A stretch of DNA of 64,000 bases from Streptomyces ruber. GTDB taxonomy: Bacteria > Actinomycetota > Actinomycetes > Streptomycetales > Streptomycetaceae. The stretch covers positions 1 to 64,000 of the forward strand of contig NZ_BMQK01000013.1 of assembly GCF_014648075.1 (NCBI RefSeq), given 5' to 3'. The notes below the pieces were generated by a model. It did not search any database. It was given only the letters and a program-made list of their open reading frames with translations, and was not told the origin of the DNA. A program made the translations under genes and the position numbers. Positions 1 through 8,765 of this stretch are shown in pieces. Numbering within the stretch: position 1 is the first letter of the stretch; the number at the start of each line of letters is the position of its first letter.

Positions 1-142
1 GGACGTGGTAGTCACCGAACTGCACGTGCATGAGGCCGGGCACCTTGGACGCCGGGTCGGCGTCCTTGTAGTACTCGACCCCCTGCACCAGCGACGCGGC
101 GCAGTTGCCCACGCCGACGACGGCTACGCGAACCGAACCCAT
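1..142 (-). CDS. ino1: myo-inositol-1-phosphate synthase, N-terminal part (cut by window edge)
   Basis: Only the first 47 codons are inside the window; the gene continues past base 1. The start reads MGSVRVAVVGVGNC, a Rossmann nucleotide-binding start with the GxGNC signature of actinobacterial inositol-3-phosphate synthases, followed by the family-typical SLVQGVEYY. The enzyme converts glucose-6-phosphate to inositol-1-phosphate with NAD, feeding phosphatidylinositol and mycothiol synthesis. The ATG at 142 has a GGGAG ribosome-binding site about 8 bases upstream. It lies 43 bp downstream of the padR gene on the same strand, so the two are probably co-transcribed from the promoter that carries the palindrome at 913-947. 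The family call is strong despite truncation. Confidence 0.9.
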   Translation of the reverse strand, partial: MGSVRVAVVGVGNCAASLVQGVEYYKDADPASKVPGLMHVQFGDYHV

Positions 143-185
143 TCCGGCTGCTCCCTGTGTGTACGAGTGAGGTCCTGAGCGGACC

Positions 186-869
186 TCACGAGGCGGTGTC
201 GTCGGGCGTATCCGGCGGGGAGTCCTCTCCCCGCCGCGGCAGGCCGCCCGACGCTCCAGATGTGGTGTCCTGCGAAGCGGTCTCCCCGGTGACGGAACCC
301 TTGAGGTCCCGTCCCGCCCGCTCGCTCTCGATGAGCTCGTTCAGCCAGCGCACTTCGCGCTCCACGGACTCCATCCCGTGGCGCTGGAGCTCGAGGGTGT
401 AGTCGTCGAGGCGCTCCCGGGTACGCGCGAGCGAGGCGCGCATCTTCTCCAGGCGCTCCTCCAGGCGGCTGCGGCGCCCCTCCAGGACGCGCATGCGCAC
501 ATCGCGGGAGGTCTGCCCGAAGAAGGCGAAACGAGCGGCGAAGTGCTCGTCCTCGTACGCGTCGGGTCCCGTCTGTGAGAGCAGTTCCTCGAAGTGCTCC
601 TTACCTTCCGCCGTCAGCCGGTAGACGATCTTGGCGCGGCGGCCCGTGAGCGGAGCGGCGGGAGGCTCCTGCTGGGCTCCTCCCGATTCCTCGACCAACC
701 AGCCGTTCGCGACGAGCGCCTTGAGGCAGGGGTACAGCGTCCCGTAGCTGAAGGCACGGAACACACCCAGTGACGTATTGAGTCGTTTGCGCAGCTCATA
801 GCCGTGCATCGGGGCCTCACGGAGCAGTCCGAGTACGGCGAACTCGAGGATGCCGGAACGCCGGCTCAT
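186..869 (-). CDS. PadR-family transcriptional regulator
   Basis: 227 residues. The N-terminal winged helix (about residues 5-90: ILEFAVLGLLREAPMHGYEL...) is typical PadR, followed by a long helical PadR C-terminal domain (about 95-190) used for dimerisation, and a disordered Ser/Gly/Pro tail. ATG at 869 has a strong GAGGAGG site 6-7 bases upstream. The gene precedes ino1 on the same strand, and a long perfect palindrome lies 44-78 bp upstream of its start, so it probably represses itself and ino1. The effector is not visible from sequence. Control of inositol synthesis is inferred only from position. Confidence 0.88.
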   Translation of the reverse strand: MSRRSGILEFAVLGLLREAPMHGYELRKRLNTSLGVFRAFSYGTLYPCLKALVANGWLVEESGGAQQEPPAAPLTGRRAKIVYRLTAEGKEHFEELLSQTGPDAYEDEHFAARFAFFGQTSRDVRMRVLEGRRSRLEERLEKMRASLARTRERLDDYTLELQRHGMESVEREVRWLNELIESERAGRDLKGSVTGETASQDTTSGASGGLPRRGEDSPPDTPDDTAS

Positions 870-1242
870 GGTCGCCTCCTCTCTGCCACGGCCTCACCGA
901 GACGTCTTTATGTCGTGCTGATGTATCGACTCGATACATCAGCACGATAGAACGCCCCTCCATCAGCGACAAGAGGGGGCACGGTGAACGGGATCACATC
1001 ACCGTTTCGTGGGACGCAACTTGCCTGTTTTGGGATGAAGTTCGGTGCTCGGTCGGTTTCGCCGGTGCGTAGTCTGTGCGCCATGCAAACCACCGGGAAC
1101 CGAGTGATGCCCGGGGGCGTCGTCGTCCCTGGTGCAGTACGGGTGAATGCGGGGATGACCGCATCCGTACTCCGGGGGGACCGGAAAGCAGCTGCCGTTT
1201 CGAGGCGCGCACGGGTGCGCCTGCCCGAGGAGTAGTCGTTCG
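870..1242. other. divergent intergenic region padR / PBP
   Basis: 373 bp between two divergent genes. Besides the palindrome at 913-947 it must hold promoters for padR-ino1 (leftward) and the PBP (rightward), but I cannot assign -10/-35 boxes with confidence. No coding signal is seen. Confidence 0.5.
913..947. promoter_or_regulatory. 35-bp perfect palindrome, probable PadR operator
   Basis: Two 17-bp arms around a single central base (930) match perfectly; the core reads TGATGTATCGA-C-TCGATACATCA. It sits 44-78 bp upstream of the padR start and about 300 bp before the PBP gene. PadR proteins bind ATGT...ACAT-type dyads, which this contains. The role is inferred from symmetry and position. 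Confidence 0.75.
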
Positions 1243-3909
1243 ATGAGCGAGCACCGTCGCAAACCGCCGCCGTCGCAGGGAGGCGGACGTGCGGCCGCCC
1301 GACGCGGCCAGTCGGCGCCCTCCGGCCGCCGCGCGGCTCCGCGAGGCGCCACCGGATCTCCCTCCGGCTCCTATGGTCCGGAGGGTGACGAGCGCCCGTA
1401 CGGGGGCCGTGCCGAGGCCCGCCGGGCGGCGCAGAGAGGATCGGGCGGCGGCCGCCGCAGAGCGGCCGAGGGCCCGGGACGCGGCCGGGGGCGCGCTGCC
1501 CCGTCGGCCCGTAAACGGTTCATCGACTACCCGCGCGCGGGCAAGTACGGCGTCGCGCGCTGGATGCCGTCGTGGCGGCTGGTCACCGGACTGTTCATCG
1601 GCTTCTTCGGGAGCATGGTGGCGGTGGCGGGCATCGGGTACGCCGTGGTGGGCGTACCCGACCCGGCGAAGGCCGCGGAGGCGCAGAACAACGTCTACTA
1701 CTGGGCCGACGGCAGCCAGATGGTCGCCACCGGTGGCGAGATAAACCGCCAGATCATCCCGTACGAAGAGATCCCCGAAGCGATGCGGTTCGCGGTCATG
1801 TCGGCCGAGAACAAGACGTTCCTGGAGGACAGCGGCATCGACCCCAGGGGCATCGGGCGCGCCCTGCTGAACATGGCCACGGGTGGTCAGACACAGGGCG
1901 GCTCGACCATCACTCAGCAGTACGTGAAGAACGCGATGCTGAACGACCAGTCGCAGACCCTGTCCCGGAAGTTCAAAGAGCTCTTCATCTCCATCAAGGT
2001 GGGCCAGCAGGTCTCCAAGGAGAAGGTCATGGCGGGTTACCTGAACACCGCCTACTACGGCCGGGGCGCCTACGGCCTCCAGGCAGCCTCCCGCGCGTAC
2101 TTCGGCAAGAAGGCCGCCGAGCTGAATGCGAGCGAGTGCGCCTTCCTGGCATCGGTGCTGAAGGGAGCGACCTACTACGACCCGGCCGGCGCCACGTCGA
2201 TCGACCCGGCCGCCACTCCTCAGGACAACCGGATGCGGGCCGAGAAGCGCTGGAAGTGGATCCTCGACGAAATGGTCGCGGACGGGCGTATCGAACAGGC
2301 CGAGCGGGACAAGTTCACGGAGTTCCCCGAGGTGCAGAGCCCGCGGTCGAACACTCAGCTGAGCGGCCAGATCGGTTACCTCGTCGATCTCGCCCAGGCT
2401 TACATCATCAACAACACCGACATCACCGCTGAGCAGCTGCAGCAGGGCGGCTACGAGATCCACACCACCTTCGACAAGAAGATGGTCGATCAGCTCGAAG
2501 CGGCCGTCACGAAGGTGCAGAAGGAGAACATCGATCCCGAGAAGCGCCCGGAGACGGACACCCACGTGGAGTTCGGTGGCGCGTCGGTGGATCCGGCGTC
2601 GGGTGCGATCAAGGCGATCTACGGCGGTGTCGACGCGACCGAGCACTTCACCAACAACGCGGACCAGACCGGTGCGCAGGTGGGTTCGACGTTCAAGCCG
2701 TTCGTCCTGGCGGCAGCCATGAAGTGGGGCGTCCGCGATCCCGACGGCGACCCCGTCCAGGCTCAGGACGAGCGCACCATCGCCTCCCCGGAGAGCCTGT
2801 ACAGCGGCAAGAACAAGCTGAAGATCAACACGTACGACGGGAACGTCTGGCACAACGAGGAGGGCAAGGAGTGGCTGCAGGTCAACGACGGTGACGAGTC
2901 GTACGGCGAGCCGCCGAAGTACGACATCACCCTCCGCGAGGCGATGAGGATCTCGGCCAACTCCGCCTTCGTCCAGCTCGGCATGGACGTCGGCCTGGAC
3001 AAGGTCAAGGAGGCCGCCGTGGACGCGGGCATCCTCGAGAGCAGCCTGGCCAGCGCCGACTACCCGTCCTTCTCGATCGGTACGTCCGATCCCAGCGCCA
3101 TCCGTCTGGCCGGTGCGTACGCCACCTTCGCGGCCAGTGGCACGAGGTACGACCTCCACTCGGTGTCGGAGGTGACCGACCGGGACGGTGTCGTGTTCTC
3201 GCACGACAGTGTCGCGGAGAAGGAGAACGTCTTCGAGGCCAAGGTCGCCGACAACGTCACCGACGTCCTGAAGACCGTGGTCGACGACGGTACGGGTACC
3301 AGCGCCGCACTGCCCGGTCGTGAGGTGGCCGGCAAGACCGGCACCACCGACGGCAACAAGTCCGCCTGGTTCGTCGGGTACACCCCGCAGTTGTCGACCG
3401 CCATCGGCATGTACCGGATGGACGACGACGAGAACAACAAGAACCGCGAGTTCCTGGAGATGTACGGCACCGGAAACGAGGACTCCATCCACGGTGCCTC
3501 GTTCCCGGCGGAGATCTGGCACGACTACATGGAGCAGGCGCTCAAGGGCAAGGAAGTCATCGACTTCCCGACGCCCGAGCCCATCGGTGAGGTCATCAAC
3601 GACGAACCGGACCCGATCCCGACTCCGACGGTGACCGAGACCGAGGAGGAGGAAGAGAGCCCTGAGCCGAGCCCGACGCCGACCGAGAGCGAAGATCCCG
3701 AGCCCAGCACGTCGCCGAGCCAGACCTGCAACAACCCGTTCGATCCCACGTGTGGAGGCACGATCGGAAACGACAACGGCGGCAATGAGAGCGGCGATCC
3801 GGATGACGAGGCGTCCCCCTCGGCATCGCAGAGCGAGAGCGACTCACAAGGCAATGACAGCGGTGGTGGTTTCTTCGCCGGGACCAATGGAAAAGGCAAC
3901 GAAGACTGA
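1243..3909 (+). CDS. class A (bifunctional) penicillin-binding protein
   Basis: 888 residues, anchored in the membrane with its catalytic part outside. Residues 1-110 are basic and disordered; one membrane segment follows at about 110-140. The GT51 glycosyltransferase domain has the catalytic region SAENKTF (Glu189) and GGSTITQQ. The transpeptidase domain has STFK (Ser482, Lys485), SAN (571-573) and KTGT (698-701), so both active sites are intact and it should polymerise and cross-link peptidoglycan. The last 130 residues are an acidic Glu/Pro/Ser/Thr tail with two cysteines. ATG with GAGGAG 10 bases upstream. A strong hairpin follows the stop, so it is probably a single-gene unit. Confidence 0.95.
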   Translation: MSEHRRKPPPSQGGGRAAARRGQSAPSGRRAAPRGATGSPSGSYGPEGDERPYGGRAEARRAAQRGSGGGRRRAAEGPGRGRGRAAPSARKRFIDYPRAGKYGVARWMPSWRLVTGLFIGFFGSMVAVAGIGYAVVGVPDPAKAAEAQNNVYYWADGSQMVATGGEINRQIIPYEEIPEAMRFAVMSAENKTFLEDSGIDPRGIGRALLNMATGGQTQGGSTITQQYVKNAMLNDQSQTLSRKFKELFISIKVGQQVSKEKVMAGYLNTAYYGRGAYGLQAASRAYFGKKAAELNASECAFLASVLKGATYYDPAGATSIDPAATPQDNRMRAEKRWKWILDEMVADGRIEQAERDKFTEFPEVQSPRSNTQLSGQIGYLVDLAQAYIINNTDITAEQLQQGGYEIHTTFDKKMVDQLEAAVTKVQKENIDPEKRPETDTHVEFGGASVDPASGAIKAIYGGVDATEHFTNNADQTGAQVGSTFKPFVLAAAMKWGVRDPDGDPVQAQDERTIASPESLYSGKNKLKINTYDGNVWHNEEGKEWLQVNDGDESYGEPPKYDITLREAMRISANSAFVQLGMDVGLDKVKEAAVDAGILESSLASADYPSFSIGTSDPSAIRLAGAYATFAASGTRYDLHSVSEVTDRDGVVFSHDSVAEKENVFEAKVADNVTDVLKTVVDDGTGTSAALPGREVAGKTGTTDGNKSAWFVGYTPQLSTAIGMYRMDDDENNKNREFLEMYGTGNEDSIHGASFPAEIWHDYMEQALKGKEVIDFPTPEPIGEVINDEPDPIPTPTVTETEEEEESPEPSPTPTESEDPEPSTSPSQTCNNPFDPTCGGTIGNDNGGNESGDPDDEASPSASQSESDSQGNDSGGGFFAGTNGKGNED

Positions 3910-3922
3910 CACGGTTGAGGCT

Positions 3923-3936
3923 GTTTCACGTGAAAC
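3923..3936. other. parS (ParB-binding site), perfect
   Basis: GTTTCACGTGAAAC, identical to the Streptomyces ParB-binding consensus. It lies 14 bp after the PBP stop codon and 14 bp before a second site. Confidence 0.9.
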
Positions 3937-3950
3937 GGCCATCGTGGGGC

Positions 3951-3964
3951 GTTCCACGTGAAAC
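3951..3964. other. parS (ParB-binding site), one mismatch
   Basis: GTTCCACGTGAAAC, one base from consensus. It directly abuts the terminator hairpin at 3965 and pairs with the perfect site at 3923 (28 bp start to start). Confidence 0.85.
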
Positions 3965-4000
3965 GAGGGCCGCCGCACCCGCCTGGGTGCGGCGGCCCTC
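3965..4000 (+). terminator. terminator of the PBP gene
   Basis: Perfect 16-bp stem GAGGGCCGCCGCACCC with a GCCT loop, 55 bp after the PBP stop. Typical actinomycete strong hairpin without a clear U-tract. Confidence 0.85.
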
Positions 4001-4036
4001 GGCCTGTGCCCAGGTGCGTACGGCAGGATGTGCCGC

Positions 4037-5542
4037 ATGCCCAGTGCAGACACGACGCAAGTGAGCGTGGACGAGCCGGACCTCGTGCGGCCGACGAGGG
4101 AGGACGAGATCGCGGCTTCCGGCAGTGAGCTGATCGGCGGCCCCGTCGGGCGGCGCGCACTGCTCGGGACGTCCTGGTGGACTCCCGTACGGGTGATCGC
4201 GCTCGTCGCGATCGGCATGTTCGCCCTCGGCATGGTGCAGAAACTGCCCTGCTACGACGGCGCCTGGTTCTTCGGAGCCAGTTCCCAGTACACGCACGCC
4301 TGCTACTCGGACATTCCGCACCTTTACCAGGGACGCGGCTTCGCCGACGGGCTCGTGCCGTACTTCGACAAGCTGCCCGGCGATATGGAGTACCTGGAGT
4401 ACCCGGTGCTGACCGGCGTCTTCATGGAAGTCGCCTCCTGGCTCACCCCCGGCAGCGGCAGCATCCAGGACCAGGAGCAGTGGTACTGGATGGTCAACGC
4501 GGGGATGCTGATGGCGTGCGCGGCGGTCATCGCCGTGTGCACCGTGCGCACCCAGCGGCGGCGCCCCTGGGACGGCCTCCTGGTCGCTCTCGCGCCCGCC
4601 TTCGCGCTGACGGCCACGATCAACTGGGACCTGCTCGCCGTGGCACTGCTGGCCGCGGCTCTGCTGATGTGGTCCCGGGAGCGTCCTCTCGCCTTCGGCG
4701 TCCTGATCGGACTCGCCACGGCGGCCAAGTTCTACCCGTTCCTGGTGCTCGGTCCGCTGTTGGTGCTGTGCTGGCGGGCTGGTAGGTGGCGGGAGTTCGG
4801 CACCGCCCTGTCGGGCGCGGTGGGAGCCTGGCTGATCGTGAACCTCCCGGTGATGCTGCTCGCACCGGAGGGATGGGCGAAGTTCTACGGCTTCAGCCGT
4901 GAGCGCGGCGTCGACTTCGGCTCCGTCTTCCTGGTGATCTCACAGCGGATGAACATCCAGATCACTCCGGAGACGGCCAACGCCTACGCGATGATCATGA
5001 TGGTGCTGGCCTGTGCGGGCATCGCCGCGATGACGTTCACCGCGCCACGCCGGCCGCGCTTCGCCCAGCTCGCCTTTCTGATCGTCGCGGCCTTCATCCT
5101 CACCAACAAGGTCTACTCGCCGCAGTACGTGCTGTGGCTCGTCCCGCTCGCCGCGCTGGCCCGGCCGCGCTGGCGGGACTTCCTGGTCTGGCAGGCGTGC
5201 GAGGTCATGTACTTCCTCGGTATCTGGATGTACCTCGCGTACACGACCAGCGGGGACGCCCACAAGGGACTGCCGGTCGAGGGCTACCACCTCGCGGTCG
5301 TCCTGCACCTTGTGGGGACGCTCTACCTGTGTGCGGTCGTCGTGCGCGACATCTACATGCCGGAGCGGGACGTGGTCCGGAGGGCCGGCGACGACGATCC
5401 GGCGGGCGGAGTGCTGGACGGGGCGAAGGACGTCTTCGTGCTGGGCCGGGCGGCCGTACCGCATCCCGTGCCGCAGGAGACGCACCCCGGCGGACCGCCT
5501 GTCGAGTGGGGCAACCGGGATCCAGAGCACCGTTCGCCTTGA
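4037..5542 (+). CDS. GT87-type integral membrane glycosyltransferase
   Basis: About 501 residues. After roughly 45 soluble residues the protein is a chain of hydrophobic segments (about 10) with a large first outer loop carrying aspartates, the build of family 87 (polyprenyl-phosphomannose-dependent mannosyltransferase-like, former DUF2029) enzymes. These move sugars from lipid carriers onto envelope acceptors; the substrate here is unknown. An ATG at 4028 is possible, but 4037 is better spaced from the GCAGGA at 4024. The C-terminal 70 residues are soluble and Pro-rich. It sits between cell-wall genes, which agrees with an envelope role. Confidence 0.82.
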   Translation: MPSADTTQVSVDEPDLVRPTREDEIAASGSELIGGPVGRRALLGTSWWTPVRVIALVAIGMFALGMVQKLPCYDGAWFFGASSQYTHACYSDIPHLYQGRGFADGLVPYFDKLPGDMEYLEYPVLTGVFMEVASWLTPGSGSIQDQEQWYWMVNAGMLMACAAVIAVCTVRTQRRRPWDGLLVALAPAFALTATINWDLLAVALLAAALLMWSRERPLAFGVLIGLATAAKFYPFLVLGPLLVLCWRAGRWREFGTALSGAVGAWLIVNLPVMLLAPEGWAKFYGFSRERGVDFGSVFLVISQRMNIQITPETANAYAMIMMVLACAGIAAMTFTAPRRPRFAQLAFLIVAAFILTNKVYSPQYVLWLVPLAALARPRWRDFLVWQACEVMYFLGIWMYLAYTTSGDAHKGLPVEGYHLAVVLHLVGTLYLCAVVVRDIYMPERDVVRRAGDDDPAGGVLDGAKDVFVLGRAAVPHPVPQETHPGGPPVEWGNRDPEHRSP

Positions 5543-5605
5543 GCGAACACGCTGGGGGGTGCCGGGACACAACGGGGGCCCGGGACACGGACGGTACCCG
5601 GATGC

Positions 5606-5646
5606 CGCAGAGGGCCGTACACGAAGTCCGTGTACGGCCCTCTGCG
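5606..5646. terminator. bidirectional terminator between convergent genes
   Basis: 18-bp perfect inverted repeat (left arm 5606-5623, right arm 5629-5646) with a 5-base loop, placed between the GT87 gene and the oppositely oriented racemase-fold gene. Symmetry lets it serve both strands. Confidence 0.85.
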
Positions 5647-5738
5647 TGGCCATCTCGGGAGCCGGACGCCCGCCAGGCGTCCGGGCCGCTGCTGTTGTCC
5701 TCTGAAAGGCTCCTGGGGGCGCTCACGCCCCGCGCAGT

Positions 5739-6770
5739 TCAGTGATCGACGATCCGGTCGAACTGGGTCGTGGTGTGTCGCAGATGAGCGACGAGTTCGT
5801 CGCCCACCTGCGGTTCCGGGGCGTCCGCGGGCACGAACAGAATCGACACCTGCATGTGCGGAGGCTCGGCGAACCAGCGCTGCTTGCCGCCCCAGACGAA
5901 CGGGGCGAGGTTGCGGTTCACCGTGGCGAGACCCGCGCGGGCGACGCCCTTGGCGCGCGGCATGACGCCGTGCAGCGCCTTGGGAGCCTCCAGGCCCACA
6001 CCGTGCGACGTACCGCCCGCCACGACCACCAGGAAGCCGTCCGAGGCCGCCTTCTGCTGCCGGTAACCGAAGCGGTCGCCCTTGGCCACGCGGGTGACGT
6101 CCAGGACGGCCCCGCGGTACTCGGTCGCTTCGTGGTCCCCGAGCCACAACCGGGTGCCGATACGGGCGCGGAAGCGGGTCTGCGGGAACTGCTGCTGCAA
6201 CCGGACGAGTTCCTCGGCCTTGAGGTGGCTCACGAACATGGTGTGCAGCGGGAGCCGGGCCGCGCGAAGCCGGTCCATCCAGCCGATGACCTCCTCGACG
6301 GCGTCCGAGCCGTCGGTACGGTCCAGCGGCAGATGGATGGCGAAGCCCTCCAGCCGGACGTTCTCTATGGCGGCGTGGAGCTGGGGCAGGTCCTGCTCGC
6401 TCACGCCGTGCCGCTTCATCGAGGACATGACCTCGATCACCACACGGGCGCCCACGAGGCCGTACACGCCGTCGATGGACGAGACCGAGCGAATGACGCG
6501 GTCGGGCAGCGGGACGGGCTCCTCGCCCCTCCTGAACGGCGTGAGTACCAGCAGGTCACCACTGAAGTAGTCCTTGATCCGCGCGGCTTCGTACGTCGTG
6601 CCGACGGCGAGGACGTCCGTACCGAGGCGCGTGGCCTCCTCCGCCAGCCGCTCGTGGCCGAAGCCGTAGCCGTTGCCCTTGCAGACGGGCACGAGGCCCG
6701 GGAACTGCTCCTGCACGTGCTTGTGGTGTGCCCGCCAGCGCGCGGTGTCGACGTAGAGCGTGAGCGCCAT
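5739..6770 (-). CDS. alanine-racemase-fold PLP protein (femX partner)
   Basis: 343 residues from ATG 6770 (an upstream ATG at 6836 is open but has no better ribosome-binding site). The N-terminal barrel contains VCKGNGYGFG, where Lys matches the PLP lysine of alanine racemases (usual motif K-A-NAYGHG). The C-terminal part has GDRFGYRQQ, the place of the catalytic tyrosine, so the fold looks complete. It lies 96 bp downstream of femX on the same strand, suggesting one operon acting on peptidoglycan precursors. Whether it racemises alanine or another amino acid cannot be told; it diverges clearly from a canonical Alr. Confidence 0.78.
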   Translation of the reverse strand: MALTLYVDTARWRAHHKHVQEQFPGLVPVCKGNGYGFGHERLAEEATRLGTDVLAVGTTYEAARIKDYFSGDLLVLTPFRRGEEPVPLPDRVIRSVSSIDGVYGLVGARVVIEVMSSMKRHGVSEQDLPQLHAAIENVRLEGFAIHLPLDRTDGSDAVEEVIGWMDRLRAARLPLHTMFVSHLKAEELVRLQQQFPQTRFRARIGTRLWLGDHEATEYRGAVLDVTRVAKGDRFGYRQQKAASDGFLVVVAGGTSHGVGLEAPKALHGVMPRAKGVARAGLATVNRNLAPFVWGGKQRWFAEPPHMQVSILFVPADAPEPQVGDELVAHLRHTTTQFDRIVDH

Positions 6771-6866
6771 GGCCGGTCCCGGAACCTTTCTCGTGGCTTG
6801 CGGTGTATCAGTGGATGAAACGGAATTGTGGTGCATCCGCCGGAGCGGCGCGGCCGGGCGGCCGGA

Positions 6867-7988
6867 TCAGCGGCGCGACATGTAGATGTCCAGCGCCTTG
6901 TGCAGCAGCTTGTTGAGCGGGAAGTCCCACTCGCCGAGGTACTCGGCCGCCTGTCCGCCCGTACCCACCTTGAACTGGATCAGGCCGAAGAGGTGGTCGG
7001 TCTCGTCCAGCGAGTCGGAGATGCCGCGCAGGTCGTAGACGGTTGCGCCGAGGGCGTAGGCGTCGCGCAGCATCCGCCACTGCATCGCGTTCGAGGGCCG
7101 CACCTCGCGCCCGATGTTGTCCGAGGCGCCGTACGAGTACCAGACGTGGCCGCCGACCACCAGCATCGTCGCCGCCGAGAGGTTCACCCCGTTGTGCCGG
7201 GCGAAGTACAGCCGCATGCGGTTGGGGTCCTCGGTGTTGAGGGCCGTCCACATGCGCTGGAAGTACGACAGCGGGCGGGGCCGGAAACGGTCGCGGACGG
7301 CGGTGATCTCGTACAGCCGCTGCCACTCCTCCAGGTCGTGGTAGCCACCCTGGACCACCTCGACGCCCGCCTTCTCGGCCTTCTTGATGTTGCGGCGCCA
7401 CAGCTGGTTGAAGTTCTTGTGGACCTCTTCCAGGGACCGGTTGGCCAGCGGCACCTGGTAGACGTAACGGGGCTGCACGTCGCCGAAGCCGGCGCCGCCG
7501 TCCTCGCCCTGCTGCCACCCCATGCGGCGCAGTTTGTCGGCCACCTCGAAGGCACGCGGCTCGATGAAGTCGGCCTCGATGTCCCGCAGACGCTTCACGT
7601 CCGGGTCCTGGATGCCCTTCTTGATGGACGTGGCCTCCCAGCGCCGGATGATCACCGGCGGGCCCATCTTCACGGAGAAGGCACCCTGCTGCTTGAGGTG
7701 CGCGAGCATCGGCTCGAGCCACTCGACGAGGTTCGGCGCGTACCAGTTGATGACCGGACCCTCGGGCAGATAAGCGAGATAACGCTTGATCTTGGGCAGC
7801 TGGCGGTAGAGGACCAGGCCCACGCCGACCAGTTCACCGGTTCTGCCGTCGAACCAGCCGAGGCTCTCGGAGCGCCACTCCGCCTTGACATCTGCCCAGG
7901 CCGGGACCTGCATGTGGCTCGCCGACGGCAGGCTCTGGATGTACGCCAGATGCTGCTCTCGGCTGATGGTCCTCAGGGTCAGGCTCAT
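6867..7988 (-). CDS. femX: FemX-type lipid II interpeptide bridge aminoacyltransferase
   Basis: 373 residues. The protein has the two-GNAT-fold layout of FemABX enzymes, with the helical arm near residues 230-260 replaced by a short KKAEKAGVEV stretch. The family uses aminoacyl-tRNA to add bridge residues to lipid II; in Streptomyces the bridge is one glycine. Known work on S. coelicolor showed a FemX of this type to be essential unless replaced by VanK. ATG at 7988 has GAGGAG 9 bases upstream; longer reading to 8216 lacks support. It precedes the racemase-fold gene. Confidence 0.88.
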   Translation of the reverse strand: MSLTLRTISREQHLAYIQSLPSASHMQVPAWADVKAEWRSESLGWFDGRTGELVGVGLVLYRQLPKIKRYLAYLPEGPVINWYAPNLVEWLEPMLAHLKQQGAFSVKMGPPVIIRRWEATSIKKGIQDPDVKRLRDIEADFIEPRAFEVADKLRRMGWQQGEDGGAGFGDVQPRYVYQVPLANRSLEEVHKNFNQLWRRNIKKAEKAGVEVVQGGYHDLEEWQRLYEITAVRDRFRPRPLSYFQRMWTALNTEDPNRMRLYFARHNGVNLSAATMLVVGGHVWYSYGASDNIGREVRPSNAMQWRMLRDAYALGATVYDLRGISDSLDETDHLFGLIQFKVGTGGQAAEYLGEWDFPLNKLLHKALDIYMSRR

Positions 7989-8187
7989 TCGGGGCGCTCC
8001 TCGGGCTGGTGTGTCCCCATGGGTACAGGGGCTCCGGCTCTCGCGCCGAAGCCTACTGCGCCCTGCGCGCCCCCCGTTTGGGCGTGGGCAACCTGCGCCC
8101 CACCCGGTACGGGACCGGGGCGCAGGAAGGGCATCGCGAACGTGTGTCCGGACGGCGGCGGGCGATCCGTCGCCCGGCCGACACCGG

Positions 8188-8502
8188 TCAGCCGGCGATG
8201 CCCCCGAAGAGGCCACCGTGGGCCATGCCGAGGAAGAACCCGATACCCGAGGCGCCGAGTCCCAGGATCAGGCCGAAGCGCTCACGGGTCGTCTCCGAGA
8301 TGTACTGCCCGTAGGCGCCGGTGAAGATCCCTACCAGTCCGGCCCAGGAGCTGACCAGGTGCAGGTGGTGGAACCCGGCCGTGACGAGGGAGAGCACACC
8401 GAGCACGAGCGTCACGGCCAGCAGGGTGTTCTGCACTGGATGGGACCGGTGATCGGTGGCGAACAGGGAGCCTGCCATGCGGGGTCGCATTGTCTGTGTC
8501 AT
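8188..8502 (-). CDS. small integral membrane protein, unknown function
   Basis: 104 residues with about three hydrophobic segments (TLLAVTLVLGVLSLVTAGF, SSWAGLVGIFTGAYGQY, GLILGLGASGIGFFLGMA), mostly short, and a Gly-rich end. ATG at 8502 is fixed by AGGAGG 6 bases upstream. It is transcribed towards femX but 199 bp away. I do not recognise a family with known activity; the gene at this place is a small conserved Streptomyces membrane protein. Confidence 0.75.
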   Translation of the reverse strand: MTQTMRPRMAGSLFATDHRSHPVQNTLLAVTLVLGVLSLVTAGFHHLHLVSSWAGLVGIFTGAYGQYISETTRERFGLILGLGASGIGFFLGMAHGGLFGGIAG

Positions 8503-8712
8503 GGGCACCTCCTGCGGAAGGCGGAGCATCGTAGCGCCGCACACACCCGATGTGTACCGATTGTCGGTCACTGCCGCCGGATTTCAACCGGAAGCGGGTG
8601 TGCGGGTACCCTGTACCGTCTGCACCGGTGTCTGCCCAGGCTATGGCCGGGTTTCCCGACCGGGACCCCCGATTGTCAGTGGTGGCCGATACCGTTGCGT
8701 ACGCATAACAAC

Positions 8713-8755
8713 CCTCCTGCCACGGAACGACCGTGGCCGCTGAGTCCAGAGGAGG
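8713..8755 (+). promoter_or_regulatory. rpsF leader that can sequester its ribosome-binding site
   Basis: CCTCCT (8713-8718) is exactly complementary to the AGGAGG ribosome-binding site (8750-8755). Between them stands a 7-bp hairpin (8719-8725 with 8731-8737, loop AACGA) followed by an unpaired CGCTGAGTCC. This resembles the S6:S18 autoregulatory motif known in many bacterial rpsF leaders. Structure is read by eye. Confidence 0.55.
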
Positions 8756-8765
8756 TGGGTTCCAC

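Noticed and set aside
994..3522. Very long minus-strand open frame opposite the PBP gene
   Set aside because: It is the high-GC antisense shadow of the PBP, with no protein family pattern; similar long shadows lie opposite cydCD and thiC.
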